This document shows, piece by piece, positions 17,532 to 26,519 of a stretch of 64,000 nucleotides of DNA. This DNA is from Kineosporia mesophila. Its GTDB lineage: Bacteria > Actinomycetota > Actinomycetes > Actinomycetales > Kineosporiaceae. The DNA is taken from contig NZ_JAJOMA010000006.1 of the NCBI RefSeq assembly GCF_021129235.1, forward strand, positions 259,580 to 323,579, given 5' to 3'. A program made the translations under genes and the position numbers. The notes beneath the pieces are model-generated. The model ran no database searches, was not told the origin of the DNA, and worked only from the letters and a program-made list of their open reading frames with translations. Each line of letters starts with the position of its first letter. The stretch's first letter is position 1.

Positions 17532-17798
17532 TCAGCGAATGCCGCGGTTGGACCGCAGACCCGAGACCAGGGCGACACCGATCGCAGCCAGTACGACCTG
17601 AACCAGGAACTCGATCCAGTCGAAGCCCTTGGTGTCGCTCAGCGAACCGACGACGGCGGTTCCGATGAGCGCAGCGACAATACCGACGACGATGGTCAGC
17701 CAGATCGGGATGTTCTGCTTGCCAGGGACGACAAGACGCCCCAGGGCACCGATGACCAAGCCGATGATAATTGCCCAGATGATGCCCGTGATGGTCAT
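17532..17798 (-). CDS. GlsB/YeaQ/YmgE-family stress membrane protein
   Basis: 88 residues with three membrane helices and the Gly-rich pattern IIIGLVIGALGRLVVPG followed by IVAALIG and AAIGVALV, diagnostic of the family also called transglycosylase-associated protein. Members are induced by general stress. No enzymatic activity is established. ATG 17798 is preferred to the GTG nine bases upstream because a clear TGAGGAG Shine-Dalgarno (17807-17813) overlaps that GTG and has ideal spacing to the ATG. Confidence 0.9.
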   Translation of the reverse strand: MTITGIIWAIIIGLVIGALGRLVVPGKQNIPIWLTIVVGIVAALIGTAVVGSLSDTKGFDWIEFLVQVVLAAIGVALVSGLRSNRGIR

Positions 17799-17974
17799 TG
17801 TGGTCACTCCTCATAGACATCCGGGCCGCTCCTCGGCCCGGTGCTGTCTCTAGATTGATCCACTTCCGTCAGAGCGCAATTCGAGAGCAATTTCGCTGGT
17901 CCGAAACCTTGACGACGCGTCGGCCCGAGGTGTCCGAATCCGGTTCGCGCGAGCGGGCCGGGCATACTTCGGGA

Positions 17975-18508
17975 ATGGACGAAGGCGGGCATAGCGGGCA
18001 GGTGTTCGATCTCGGCCCCCGGCTGGCCTGGGCCTACCTCACCATCGGGGTCGCGCTGATCGCCACGATGGAGGCCATCGGGCTGGCCGTGCTGGTCTTC
18101 GCCCTGCTGCCCGCCACCCCCGCTGCCGTCGTGACAGCGGCCCTGCTCGCCCCGTCCGCACTGATCCTCGTGGCGATGGCCAGTGCGCTGAACGGCCGGA
18201 TCATCGTGGATCCCGGCTCCCTGACGCTGTGCTTCGGCCTGATCGGGGGTGCCGCCGTGCCGCGAGCCCTGATCGTCCGGGCCGAGCGCTTCGATCCGGC
18301 CACTGACCTCAGCCCGATCGGCCTCGGTATCGACGTGCCGTTCGGCTCAGGGCGCGCCACCGTCACCCGGGGCGGCCCGGCGCACTTCGTGCGGGTGACG
18401 CTGCGCGGCCCGGCCCGGGTCCGGCTCGCCATGTGGCGGTACGCGATCGCCAACGAGCTGGTCCTGAGCACATCGCGACCCGACGAACTGGTCAGCTCAC
18501 TGGTCTGA
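17975..18508 (+). CDS. Hypothetical two-helix membrane protein
   Basis: Not recognised. 177 residues: two long membrane helices at about 20-75 (WAYLTIGVALIATMEAIGLA and the next Ala-rich segment) and a C-terminal soluble part with a beta-rich look, resembling small PH-like (bPH) membrane proteins (RIIVDPGSLTLCFGL, PFGSGRATVTRGG). The frame is open further upstream, but that part overlaps the divergent GlsB promoter. ATG 17975 was therefore chosen, although its Shine-Dalgarno is weak. Confidence 0.6.
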   Translation: MDEGGHSGQVFDLGPRLAWAYLTIGVALIATMEAIGLAVLVFALLPATPAAVVTAALLAPSALILVAMASALNGRIIVDPGSLTLCFGLIGGAAVPRALIVRAERFDPATDLSPIGLGIDVPFGSGRATVTRGGPAHFVRVTLRGPARVRLAMWRYAIANELVLSTSRPDELVSSLV

Positions 18509-18647
18509 CGGCCGGTGACCACCTCGTCCGGCATTCGTGCCCGACTACCAACAGACCACCACCTGATAGCGCAGAGTGGTGCAATACACCGGATTTGCCG
18601 TCGTCAGGGCATCGCCGCCGGGCGCAGTGCGGGGTCATGATGGATCG

Positions 18648-20378
18648 GTGACTACCGAGGCACCTCCGCACCGGAGGTTCAGCGCCGTCGATTCCGCTCT
18701 GACCGACCTCGGCCGGGGCGTCGAGATCTGGGGTCGCACGTCACTGCCCGCCAGAAAGCTGCTCCTGGCCCGGGTGCACGCCCTGACCGCGCTCTACGCC
18801 CACGACTGGGTGCAGGCGGCGAGCGAGTTCAAGGAGCTCGAGCCCGATACCCCACCGACCGGCGAGGAATGGCTGACCGGGCCGTACGCCCTGCTCAACG
18901 GCCTGGCCGCGCTCATTGACACGTTCCGTACCCTGCAGCGCGGCGGTAGTCCGGTGGACGGGCACACGTTCGGCACCGCCCCCGGCGGGCGCACCACGGT
19001 CAGGGTGCTGCCGCACGACCCGGTCGATCGCGTCATCCTCAACGGCTACACGGCCGACGTCTGGATGCCGCCCGGAGTCACCGCCGAGACCGTGAAGGCG
19101 CTCGCCGGCCGGGCGCAGCGCGAGACCGGGCGCACGGCGGGCATCGGCGCGGTGCTGGGCGCGGGCAACGTCACCTCGATCCCGGTGCTGGACGCCCTGC
19201 ACGAGCTGTTCAGCGCGAACCGGGTGGTGCTGGTGAAGCTGAACCCGGTCACCGATCGACTGCTGGGAGTGTTCCAGGCGATCTTCCGGCCGCTCACCGA
19301 GCACGGCGTGATGCGCATCGTCACCGGTGGTGCCGAGGTCGGGGGTTACCTGGTGCATCATCCTGAAGTCGCACACGTGCACATCACCGGCAGCGCGCAG
19401 ACCCACGACGCGATTGTCTTCGGCCCGGGGCCGCAGGGCGCCGAACGCAAGCAGGCCGGCACGCCGCTGCTCACCAAGCCGATCAGCAGCGAACTCGGTG
19501 GCGTAGCGCCGGCGATCGTGCTGCCGGGGCGCTGGTCCAAGGCCGATCTGCGGTTCCAGGCCGAGAATCTGATCTCGCAGCGGCTGCACAACAACGGCTA
19601 CAACTGCGTCGCCACCCAGGTGGTGGTGATCAGCTCGGACTGGTCACAGAAGCACCAGTTCCTCGACGAGCTACGCGGCGCCCTGGCCCGGGCGCCGCGG
19701 CGGCCGGCCTACTACCCCGGCAGCGACGAGCGGCTGAAGGCCTTGCAGGCCGCTCTTCCCCGGGCCGAGAAGCTTCCCGGTGGACGCGTGCTGGCCGGTC
19801 CGATCGACGGTTCGGTCTCCTCCTCCGAGCGCGATTACCTTTTCAATACCGAGGTTTTCGGTCCGGGTCTAGGGGTCATGACGCTGTCCGGCCTGGGGGC
19901 GGACTATCTGGCCGCCGCGGTCACCCTGGCGAACGACTCGATCAGCGGGAGCCTCGGCGCTCACCTGATCGCGCATCCCGCCACGCTGCGATCACTCGGG
20001 TCGGAGTTCGAGAACCAGATCGCCAGAATGGGTTACGGCTGTATCGGGGTCAACGTCTGGATCGGGCTGGGGTTCGCCCTGCCCGGCGTTCCCTGGGGCG
20101 CCTACCCGGGCAACCGCCCCAGTGACGTCGGCAGCGGAATCGGCACGGTGCATAATGCGCTGCTCCTGGACGGTCCGGAGCGCACGGTCATCCGCGGCCC
20201 GTTCCGCCCGGCCCCGCGGTCGCTGCTCGCCGGTGAGCTGTCCCTCGCCCCGCCCCGGCCGCCGTGGTTCGTCACCCACCGCACCGCGCACCGGACCGGC
20301 GCGGCGCTCACGGCGTTCGCCGCGAAGCCCTCGTGGAACCGGCTTCCCCGGATCCTGGCCGCCGCCCTGCGCGGCTGA
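18648..20378 (+). CDS. Aldehyde dehydrogenase family protein
   Basis: 576 residues, longer than the usual 480-500. The NAD(P)-binding part has LGAGNVTSIPVLD and VKLNPV in place of the common KPSE. The general-base Glu lies in SSELGG and the catalytic Cys in NNGYNCVATQVV. The atypical N-terminus (about 90 residues) and C-terminal extension are shared by an uncharacterised actinobacterial subgroup; the aldehyde is unknown. GTG 18648 was taken as the start because the upstream extension is short and without family character; no good Shine-Dalgarno is visible for any candidate. Confidence 0.85.
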   Translation: MTTEAPPHRRFSAVDSALTDLGRGVEIWGRTSLPARKLLLARVHALTALYAHDWVQAASEFKELEPDTPPTGEEWLTGPYALLNGLAALIDTFRTLQRGGSPVDGHTFGTAPGGRTTVRVLPHDPVDRVILNGYTADVWMPPGVTAETVKALAGRAQRETGRTAGIGAVLGAGNVTSIPVLDALHELFSANRVVLVKLNPVTDRLLGVFQAIFRPLTEHGVMRIVTGGAEVGGYLVHHPEVAHVHITGSAQTHDAIVFGPGPQGAERKQAGTPLLTKPISSELGGVAPAIVLPGRWSKADLRFQAENLISQRLHNNGYNCVATQVVVISSDWSQKHQFLDELRGALARAPRRPAYYPGSDERLKALQAALPRAEKLPGGRVLAGPIDGSVSSSERDYLFNTEVFGPGLGVMTLSGLGADYLAAAVTLANDSISGSLGAHLIAHPATLRSLGSEFENQIARMGYGCIGVNVWIGLGFALPGVPWGAYPGNRPSDVGSGIGTVHNALLLDGPERTVIRGPFRPAPRSLLAGELSLAPPRPPWFVTHRTAHRTGAALTAFAAKPSWNRLPRILAAALRG

Positions 20379-20789
20379 GGCTCACTTCACACCGAGGTTC
20401 TGTCCTGATCCCGGGGGCTCGTGACTCTGTCTGATGTGTCTCAGTCTTGCGGGTGGAATGGCGGAATGGTTCGCCCGGGGTGATCGTTAACAAGCGTGGC
20501 AATGCTGCGTATTGCGTTGCCCCGGGCGCTTGCCTGGCAATAGGCAATGGCGCACGTCCTGTTTCGCCATGCACCGCTCGGCCTCTACTGCTCTGGTTGT
20601 ACAACCTCAGGAGGATGCCAAATCGTCTGGGCGGCGATAAACCATTACCTAGGATTTCGGCCCCCGCTGTGGGGGCAGCGGCAACGTCGTCGAGTACAGG
20701 AGCATGACAATGCGGGTTCGCGCTCAGGCGAGGTGGGGAAAGGCGTTGGCCGATAACGGCTTACGCCACGCAGACAGCAGGATCGGCTA
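20379..20789. other. 411-bp gene-free region with nested dyads upstream of the PAP2 gene
   Basis: No convincing gene. The stretch holds a cluster of GGCAA/TTGCC elements that can fold: outer stem CAAGCG (20491-20496) with CGCTTG (20527-20532), inner GGCAA (20498-20502) with TTGCC (20517-20521), then TTGCC-T-GGCAA at 20530-20540. Further on there is a separate 12-bp palindrome and a GGGGGC-rich hairpin (CCCCCGCTGTGGGGG near 20662). It probably contains the PAP2 promoter and its control sites, or a structured RNA. Confidence 0.45.
20595..20606. promoter_or_regulatory. Perfect 12-bp palindrome, candidate operator
   Basis: GGTTGTACAACC is a perfect palindrome in otherwise gene-free DNA 184 bp upstream of the PAP2 start. 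Its size and symmetry suit a dimeric regulator. No regulator gene is adjacent apart from the MerR gene further downstream, which would prefer a different site. Confidence 0.35.
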
Positions 20790-21644
20790 ATGGCTCTGCT
20801 GCCTGTCGACTATGTGCCCCCACAGGTCGGTAAGCAGGCGGCGTCGGAGCCCAGAAGCGTTGCGAAACAGGACAGGTCCGAAGATCGGGTGCATCCCCGA
20901 GGCGGTGTGATCGGGCAGCTCGTCCTGGTTGTCGGTGCCTGGGTGCTCTATTCGCTGGGGCGTTCGTTCTCCGGCCAGGACATCTCCGCCGCAGTACATC
21001 GCGGGCAGACCATACTGCGCCTGGATGACGACCTTGGGTTCAGCTGGGTGCTCGACGTCAATCAATGGGCGCTGCAGCACGGCTTCCTCGCGGTGCCGTT
21101 GTCCATGGCCTACGCCAGCCTGCACTACCTGGTGACGCCGCTGGTGCTGGTCTGGTTGTGGCGCAAGCGCCCCTCGGCCTACCAGTCGGCCCTCTGGTCG
21201 CTGATCGTGATGTCGGCCATGGGCCTCATCGTCTACATCACCATGCCGGTCGCCCCGCCGCGTCTCCTGCCCGGATTCGCCTGGATGGACATGCTGCGGG
21301 TCTGGTCGGACTACGGCTGGTGGGGTGCCGGGGCCAGCGCGCCCAAGGGCATGGAGCACCTGACGAACCAGTACGCCGCGGTGCCGAGCCTGCACGTCGG
21401 CTGGGCCGTGTGGTGCGCCTGGGCCTGGCACCGCAGCGGTGGCCGGTTCGCCCGGCGCTTCGGCTGGCTCTACCCCGCCGGGGTGGCCGTCACCGTGGTG
21501 CTGACGGGCAACCACTACGTGATCGACGTCGCCACCGGTGTCCTGGTCGCCGGTGTGGCCTGCTGGTTCACACCCCGGCTGATGGCCCGGGCCAGCGCCT
21601 ACCTGGCCTCCCGGAAGACCGCGATCGAGCTACCGACCTCGTAG
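20790..21644 (+). CDS. PAP2-superfamily membrane phosphatase (Aur1/Ipt1-like)
   Basis: 284 residues, about six membrane helices. PAP2 motifs of the Aur1/Ipt1-like type: the central AAVPSLHVGWA and the final GNHYVIDVATG, with the two catalytic His and the Asp. The family hydrolyses or transfers phosphate on lipid or inositol-phosphate substrates at the outer face of the membrane. In actinobacteria it may act on phosphatidic acid or in inositol-lipid metabolism. It ends just before a 15-bp terminator and stands alone. Confidence 0.85.
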   Translation: MALLPVDYVPPQVGKQAASEPRSVAKQDRSEDRVHPRGGVIGQLVLVVGAWVLYSLGRSFSGQDISAAVHRGQTILRLDDDLGFSWVLDVNQWALQHGFLAVPLSMAYASLHYLVTPLVLVWLWRKRPSAYQSALWSLIVMSAMGLIVYITMPVAPPRLLPGFAWMDMLRVWSDYGWWGAGASAPKGMEHLTNQYAAVPSLHVGWAVWCAWAWHRSGGRFARRFGWLYPAGVAVTVVLTGNHYVIDVATGVLVAGVACWFTPRLMARASAYLASRKTAIELPTS

Positions 21645-21654
21645 CCGAACACCG

Positions 21655-21689
21655 AAGTGGCCCGTCCCCGTCCGGGACGGGCCACTTCG
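21655..21689 (+). terminator. Intrinsic terminator after the PAP2 gene
   Basis: Perfect 15-bp inverted repeat GAAGTGGCCCGTCCC / GGGACGGGCCACTTC with a 5-nt loop, starting 11 bases after the stop codon. Confidence 0.85.
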
Positions 21690-21702
21690 CGTTGGGCGTT
21701 CT

Positions 21703-21733
21703 TGACTCTCACCCGGTGTCAGGCCGTAGACCA
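21703..21733 (+). promoter_or_regulatory. MerR-type promoter with 19-bp spacer
   Basis: TTGACT (21703-21708) and TAGACC (21728-21733) are separated by 19 bp, the overlong spacer characteristic of MerR-regulated promoters. The spacer carries an imperfect dyad, CTCTCACC-C-GGTGTCAG. It lies directly before the MerR gene, so autoregulation is likely. Transcription would begin almost at the start codon. Confidence 0.55.
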
Positions 21734-21741
21734 GGAGAGTC

Positions 21742-22566
21742 ATGTTCACCATTGGAGACTTCGCCAGACACGGCCGGGTGACGGTGCGGATGCTGCACCA
21801 CTACGACCGGCTGGGACTGCTGCGCCCGGCATCTGTGGACCCGGCCACCGGGTACCGGTTCTACGAGGCCGCGCAGCTGTCCCGGCTGAACCGGATCGTG
21901 GTGCTGAAAGACCTGGGTTTCACGCTCGAGCAGGTGCTGTCGATCATCGACGGGAAGATCAGCACCGGGGAGCTGCACGGCATGCTGCGACTGCGGCGGG
22001 CCGAGCTCCAGGAGCGGTTGCGTCAGGATCAGGACCGGCTCACCCAGGTCGCGGTGCGACTCTCCATCATCGATACGGAGGGCGTCATGCCAACCGAGGA
22101 TGTTCAGATCAAGTCCGTGCCGGCCGTCCGGCTGGCCCAGCTGTCGGCCCCGGCGGAGAGCTTCGAGCCGACCTCGATCACTCCAGTGATCGGTCCTCTC
22201 TACGGGCAGCTGTACGAGAGGCTCGCCCGGGCCGGGATCTCCCCGTCCGGCCCGGGTATCGCCTGGTACGAAGAAGGATCGGGCGGGGAGGGCGTCGTCG
22301 TGCACGCCGGCTGCCCGGTGAACACCGAGCCCGACCCGTCCCTCGAGGTCGAGATCATCGACCTGCCGGCGATCGCCCAGGCGGCGACGATCCTGCATCA
22401 CGGCCCGATGGACGACGTGCTCACCTCGATCCAGCAGCTGGCCCACTGGATCGAGGCCCACGGCTACCGCTCCACCGGGCTGAACCGCGAGCTGTACGTC
22501 CACTACGGCATGGGTGAAGCCGCGGAGTGGGTCACGGAACTGCAGGAGCCGGTCGTCAAGGCCTAG
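21742..22566 (+). CDS. MerR-family regulator with GyrI-like effector domain
   Basis: 274 residues. The winged-helix MerR domain occupies about 1-70 (TIGDFARHGRVTVRMLHHYD, GLLRP, GYRFYEAAQLSRL), followed by a dimerisation coiled coil to about 110. A GyrI-like/AraC effector-binding domain (about 120-274) has the RLAQLSAPAESFEP and HHGPMDDV features. Proteins of this design (BmrR type) sense amphipathic or cationic small molecules and activate transport or detoxification genes by untwisting a 19-bp spacer promoter; such a promoter is present directly upstream. No exporter gene follows it, so targets other than itself are not apparent. Confidence 0.9.
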   Translation: MFTIGDFARHGRVTVRMLHHYDRLGLLRPASVDPATGYRFYEAAQLSRLNRIVVLKDLGFTLEQVLSIIDGKISTGELHGMLRLRRAELQERLRQDQDRLTQVAVRLSIIDTEGVMPTEDVQIKSVPAVRLAQLSAPAESFEPTSITPVIGPLYGQLYERLARAGISPSGPGIAWYEEGSGGEGVVVHAGCPVNTEPDPSLEVEIIDLPAIAQAATILHHGPMDDVLTSIQQLAHWIEAHGYRSTGLNRELYVHYGMGEAAEWVTELQEPVVKA

Positions 22567-22574
22567 CACCTTCG

Positions 22575-22605
22575 TCGGGGTTCGGTCGGTACCACCGAAC
22601 CCCGA
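22575..22605 (+). terminator. Terminator after the MerR gene
   Basis: Perfect 12-bp inverted repeat TCGGGGTTCGGT / ACCGAACCCCGA with a 7-nt loop, eight bases after the stop codon. Confidence 0.8.
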
Positions 22606-22724
22606 TGCTGAGCCATCCGCTGGAAGAGGCCGAAACGCATACCCGGATCGCATCGGAAATTCTTGCGCTGTAGTAGTTCTGGTTGTTCTCGCAGCCGGGG
22701 CTCGGACGGCCTCTGACGACGAAA

Positions 22725-22759
22725 GGCCCAGGGCGGAGAATGACTCTCTGACCTGGGCC
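22725..22759 (-). terminator. Terminator of the tRNA-Gly transcript
   Basis: On the minus strand, GGCCCAGG pairs with CCTGGGCC across a 19-nt loop and is followed by TTTCGTC. It lies just past the encoded CCA end of the tRNA. Confidence 0.6.
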
Positions 22760-22766
22760 CTCATGC

Positions 22767-22840
22767 TGGAGCGGGTGACGAGAATCGAACTCGCACTGTC
22801 AGCTTGGGAAGCTGATGTTCTACCATTGAACTACACCCGC
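22767..22840 (-). tRNA. tRNA-Gly (anticodon CCC)
   Basis: A complete cloverleaf on the minus strand: acceptor stem GCGGGTG/CACCCGC, D-arm GTTCAATGGTAGAAC, anticodon stem TCAGC/GCTGA with loop TTCCCAA (anticodon CCC, reading GGG), T-arm GAGTTCGATTCTC and discriminator T. The CCA end is encoded in the gene (22767-22769), which is not universal in actinobacteria. Confidence 0.95.
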
Positions 22841-22968
22841 ATGACCCCGTCTTCCGACCGGGCCCGCACACACTATCAAGTCTGGGCGGCCTGTGGTGAA
22901 TCCGGCTGTGTGGCATCTTGCCGCGGCGTGGCGGCTTGCGGGCCGTAACTCCTTGCTACCTTGTTCCG

Positions 22969-23544
22969 GTGCTGCTCAGCGACCGCGACATCCGTTCAGA
23001 GATCGAGAAGGAACGGATTGGCATCGACCCCTTCGAGGCGTCGATGATCCAGCCGTCGAGCATCGATGTCCGCATCGACCGCTACTTCCGGCTCTTCGAC
23101 AACCACAAGTATCCGGTGATCGACCCGTCGGAAGAGCAGCCTGAGCTCACGCACCAGGTCGAGGTGCCGCAGGACGAGGCCTTCGTGCTGCATCCGGGCG
23201 AGTTCGTGCTGGCGTCGACCTACGAGAAGGTGACGCTGCCGGACGACGTGGCGGCGCGGCTCGAGGGCAAGTCGTCGCTGGGTCGGCTGGGGCTGCTGAC
23301 GCACTCCACGGCGGGCTTCATCGACCCGGGATTCTCCGGGCACGTGACGCTGGAGCTGTCCAACGTCGCGACACTCCCGATCAAGATCTGGGCCGGGATG
23401 AAGATCGGTCAGCTCTGCTTCTTCCGTCTGACCAGCGCAGCCGAGCACGCCTACGGTAGCGGGCACTACGGATCCCGGTACCAGGGACAGCGGGGCCCGA
23501 CTCCGAGCCGTTCGTACCTCTCGTTCCACCGTACGATGGTCTGA
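22969..23544 (+). CDS. dcd: dCTP deaminase
   Basis: 191 residues starting at GTG 22969 with the typical VLLSDRDIR. It converts dCTP towards dUMP for thymidylate synthesis. Conserved active-site segments are [20 protein letters not shown] (from K101) and HVTLELSN with the catalytic Glu at 129. Mycobacterial homologues are bifunctional dCTP deaminase/dUTPases yielding dUMP directly; the same is likely here, but it rests on family knowledge. The C-terminal [17 protein letters not shown] lid is present. The preceding tRNA is on the other strand. Confidence 0.95.
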   Translation: MLLSDRDIRSEIEKERIGIDPFEASMIQPSSIDVRIDRYFRLFDNHKYPVIDPSEEQPELTHQVEVPQDEAFVLHPGEFVLASTYEKVTLPDDVAARLEGKSSLGRLGLLTHSTAGFIDPGFSGHVTLELSNVATLPIKIWAGMKIGQLCFFRLTSAAEHAYGSGHYGSRYQGQRGPTPSRSYLSFHRTMV

Positions 23545-23569
23545 GGATCTTCGACGGGAGGAAGCGTTC

Positions 23570-24619
23570 GTGGCGGCCCGCAGACGACGTGACCGGGCAG
23601 CGGAGCCCGTGGCTGAGGTGGAAGACGGTATTTCCGTCGTCGATCTTGCCGCGCGGCACCTGTTGCTCTGTCCGACCACTGTCGATATCGAGGTGGTCGA
23701 CACCCTGGTGCGCGACCGTCTCCCGAACAGCGACCTCTACAACACCGGTGAGGTCCAGATCGGGCGGCACAGCCGCATCACCGGCCCCTACGAACTCTCC
23801 ATGGAAGACGCCGTCGACGCGGGCGTCCCCATGCCCTGGACCATCTGTTACTGCCTCGAGGCCCCGGTCGAGCGGGAAGACCCGCCGATGCCGGGCGTCG
23901 ACGACCGTGACGGCTTCGCCTACGCGTTCCCCGAGGGTCTGCCCTGGAGGGATGAAGGACGCGCGTTGCAGCTGCTGGTCAGTCTGGCGCGGCGGATCGG
24001 TGGTGCGGTCCGGGTGGCCGGCACCCTGCAGCTGATCCAGCCCGATCAGGAGCGTGCGGTCGACTACATCGTCCACTCGCGTACTTGGCTCGAGCCCGAC
24101 ACGCTGCTGGGCATCGTGAACCGGGAGATGCCCGGCGCCGTGCTCGCCGTCGAGGGGGAGGAGTGGCCCGGCCCGCCGGATGCCGCCTACACCGGCGAGA
24201 TCCTCATCGAAGACATCGGCCGGAGCCCGCTCAGCTCGCAAGACCTGGAGGCGCTGCACGCCCGCGCCGACGCCCGCGACCGCAAGATGCTCGCCGAGGA
24301 CGACGTGATCGACGGCTTCGCCATCGTCGGTGACTTCGGCTGGGACGGTGTGGTCGAGATCCAGGTGCACCTCACCGACGTCGACGACCCGACCGTGATC
24401 GGTCAGCCCTGGGCGAGCGAAGAACTCGTCACCTACGAGGTGCGCTGGCAGCCGCCGAACCCGGAAGACCGGGAAAAGCGTTATCCGCCCGAGGCTTTCC
24501 GGGCCGGCCGAGCGCGCGTGGCTCCGGTCATCGCGCGCACCGCCCGAGCCCTGGTCGAGGCGGCCGGTGGCGTGGTCCTGGACGAGGACAACTTCGGGGT
24601 CGACCGCTACACGCTCTGA
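23570..24619 (+). CDS. Conserved hypothetical cytoplasmic protein
   Basis: Not recognised. 349 residues, soluble and acidic, no signal or membrane segment. The GTG start 23570 has a strong GGGAGGAAG Shine-Dalgarno, and the gene follows dcd by 26 bp, so the two are probably cotranscribed. Segments such as GRHSRITGPYELSMEDAV, AFPEGLPWRDEGRALQLLV and HLTDVDDPTVIGQPWASEEL look like those of an actinobacterial orphan family. It ends at a strong terminator, so dcd and this gene form a two-gene unit. Confidence 0.75.
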   Translation: MAARRRRDRAAEPVAEVEDGISVVDLAARHLLLCPTTVDIEVVDTLVRDRLPNSDLYNTGEVQIGRHSRITGPYELSMEDAVDAGVPMPWTICYCLEAPVEREDPPMPGVDDRDGFAYAFPEGLPWRDEGRALQLLVSLARRIGGAVRVAGTLQLIQPDQERAVDYIVHSRTWLEPDTLLGIVNREMPGAVLAVEGEEWPGPPDAAYTGEILIEDIGRSPLSSQDLEALHARADARDRKMLAEDDVIDGFAIVGDFGWDGVVEIQVHLTDVDDPTVIGQPWASEELVTYEVRWQPPNPEDREKRYPPEAFRAGRARVAPVIARTARALVEAAGGVVLDEDNFGVDRYTL

Positions 24620-24635
24620 GCCCATCGCCTTTCAT

Positions 24636-24666
24636 CAGCCCCCGGGAGCCCTGCTTCCGGGGGCTG
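24636..24666 (+). terminator. Terminator after the dcd unit
   Basis: 13-bp stem CAGCCCCCGGGAG / CTTCCGGGGGCTG (one G-U pair) with loop CCCTG, followed by a T-rich CTCTGTGTG. Confidence 0.8.
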
Positions 24667-24777
24667 CTCTGTGTGCTCGCGTCGTGGCGGTTCACTTCTC
24701 TTCGGTATGGGGCTCTTTGGGGCCACCTAAATGATTCCTAAGGGGCCTCTGAGCAGGCCACACGGCCCGATCCGGCT

Positions 24778-24793
24778 GATACGTTCACGTATC
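24778..24793. promoter_or_regulatory. Candidate operator upstream of the chitinase gene
   Basis: Perfect inverted repeat GATACG-TTCA-CGTATC, 56 bp before the chitinase start codon and in an AT-richer stretch. The symmetry and placement suit a repressor site. It is not the known DasR-type sequence, and I do not see a second copy before the two downstream glycosidase genes. Confidence 0.45.
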
Positions 24794-24849
24794 GGCAGTT
24801 AATTCAAGACTCCTCACTAATCATGACTCCCACCCTGAAGGGGACCGCC

Positions 24850-26430
<1,581 letters not shown>

Positions 26431-26440
26431 AAAAGCTTTT

Positions 26441-26474
26441 CGGTGCCCGGCCGGCCTGAACCGGCCGGGCACCG
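26441..26474 (+). terminator. Terminator between chitinase and GH16 genes
   Basis: Perfect 14-bp inverted repeat CGGTGCCCGGCCGG / CCGGCCGGGCACCG with loop CCTGAA. It leaves only 45 bp before the GH16 start, so the second and third glycosidase genes either depend on readthrough or have a very compact promoter. Confidence 0.75.
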
Positions 26475-26519
26475 CTGACCCCCCAGTTCGTGAACCTTCC
26501 CTGAACAGGATCACCTCGC

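Noticed and set aside
26431-26440. AAAAGCTTTT palindrome directly after the chitinase stop.
   Set aside because: Short, and best explained as part of the terminator context of the adjacent 14-bp stem.
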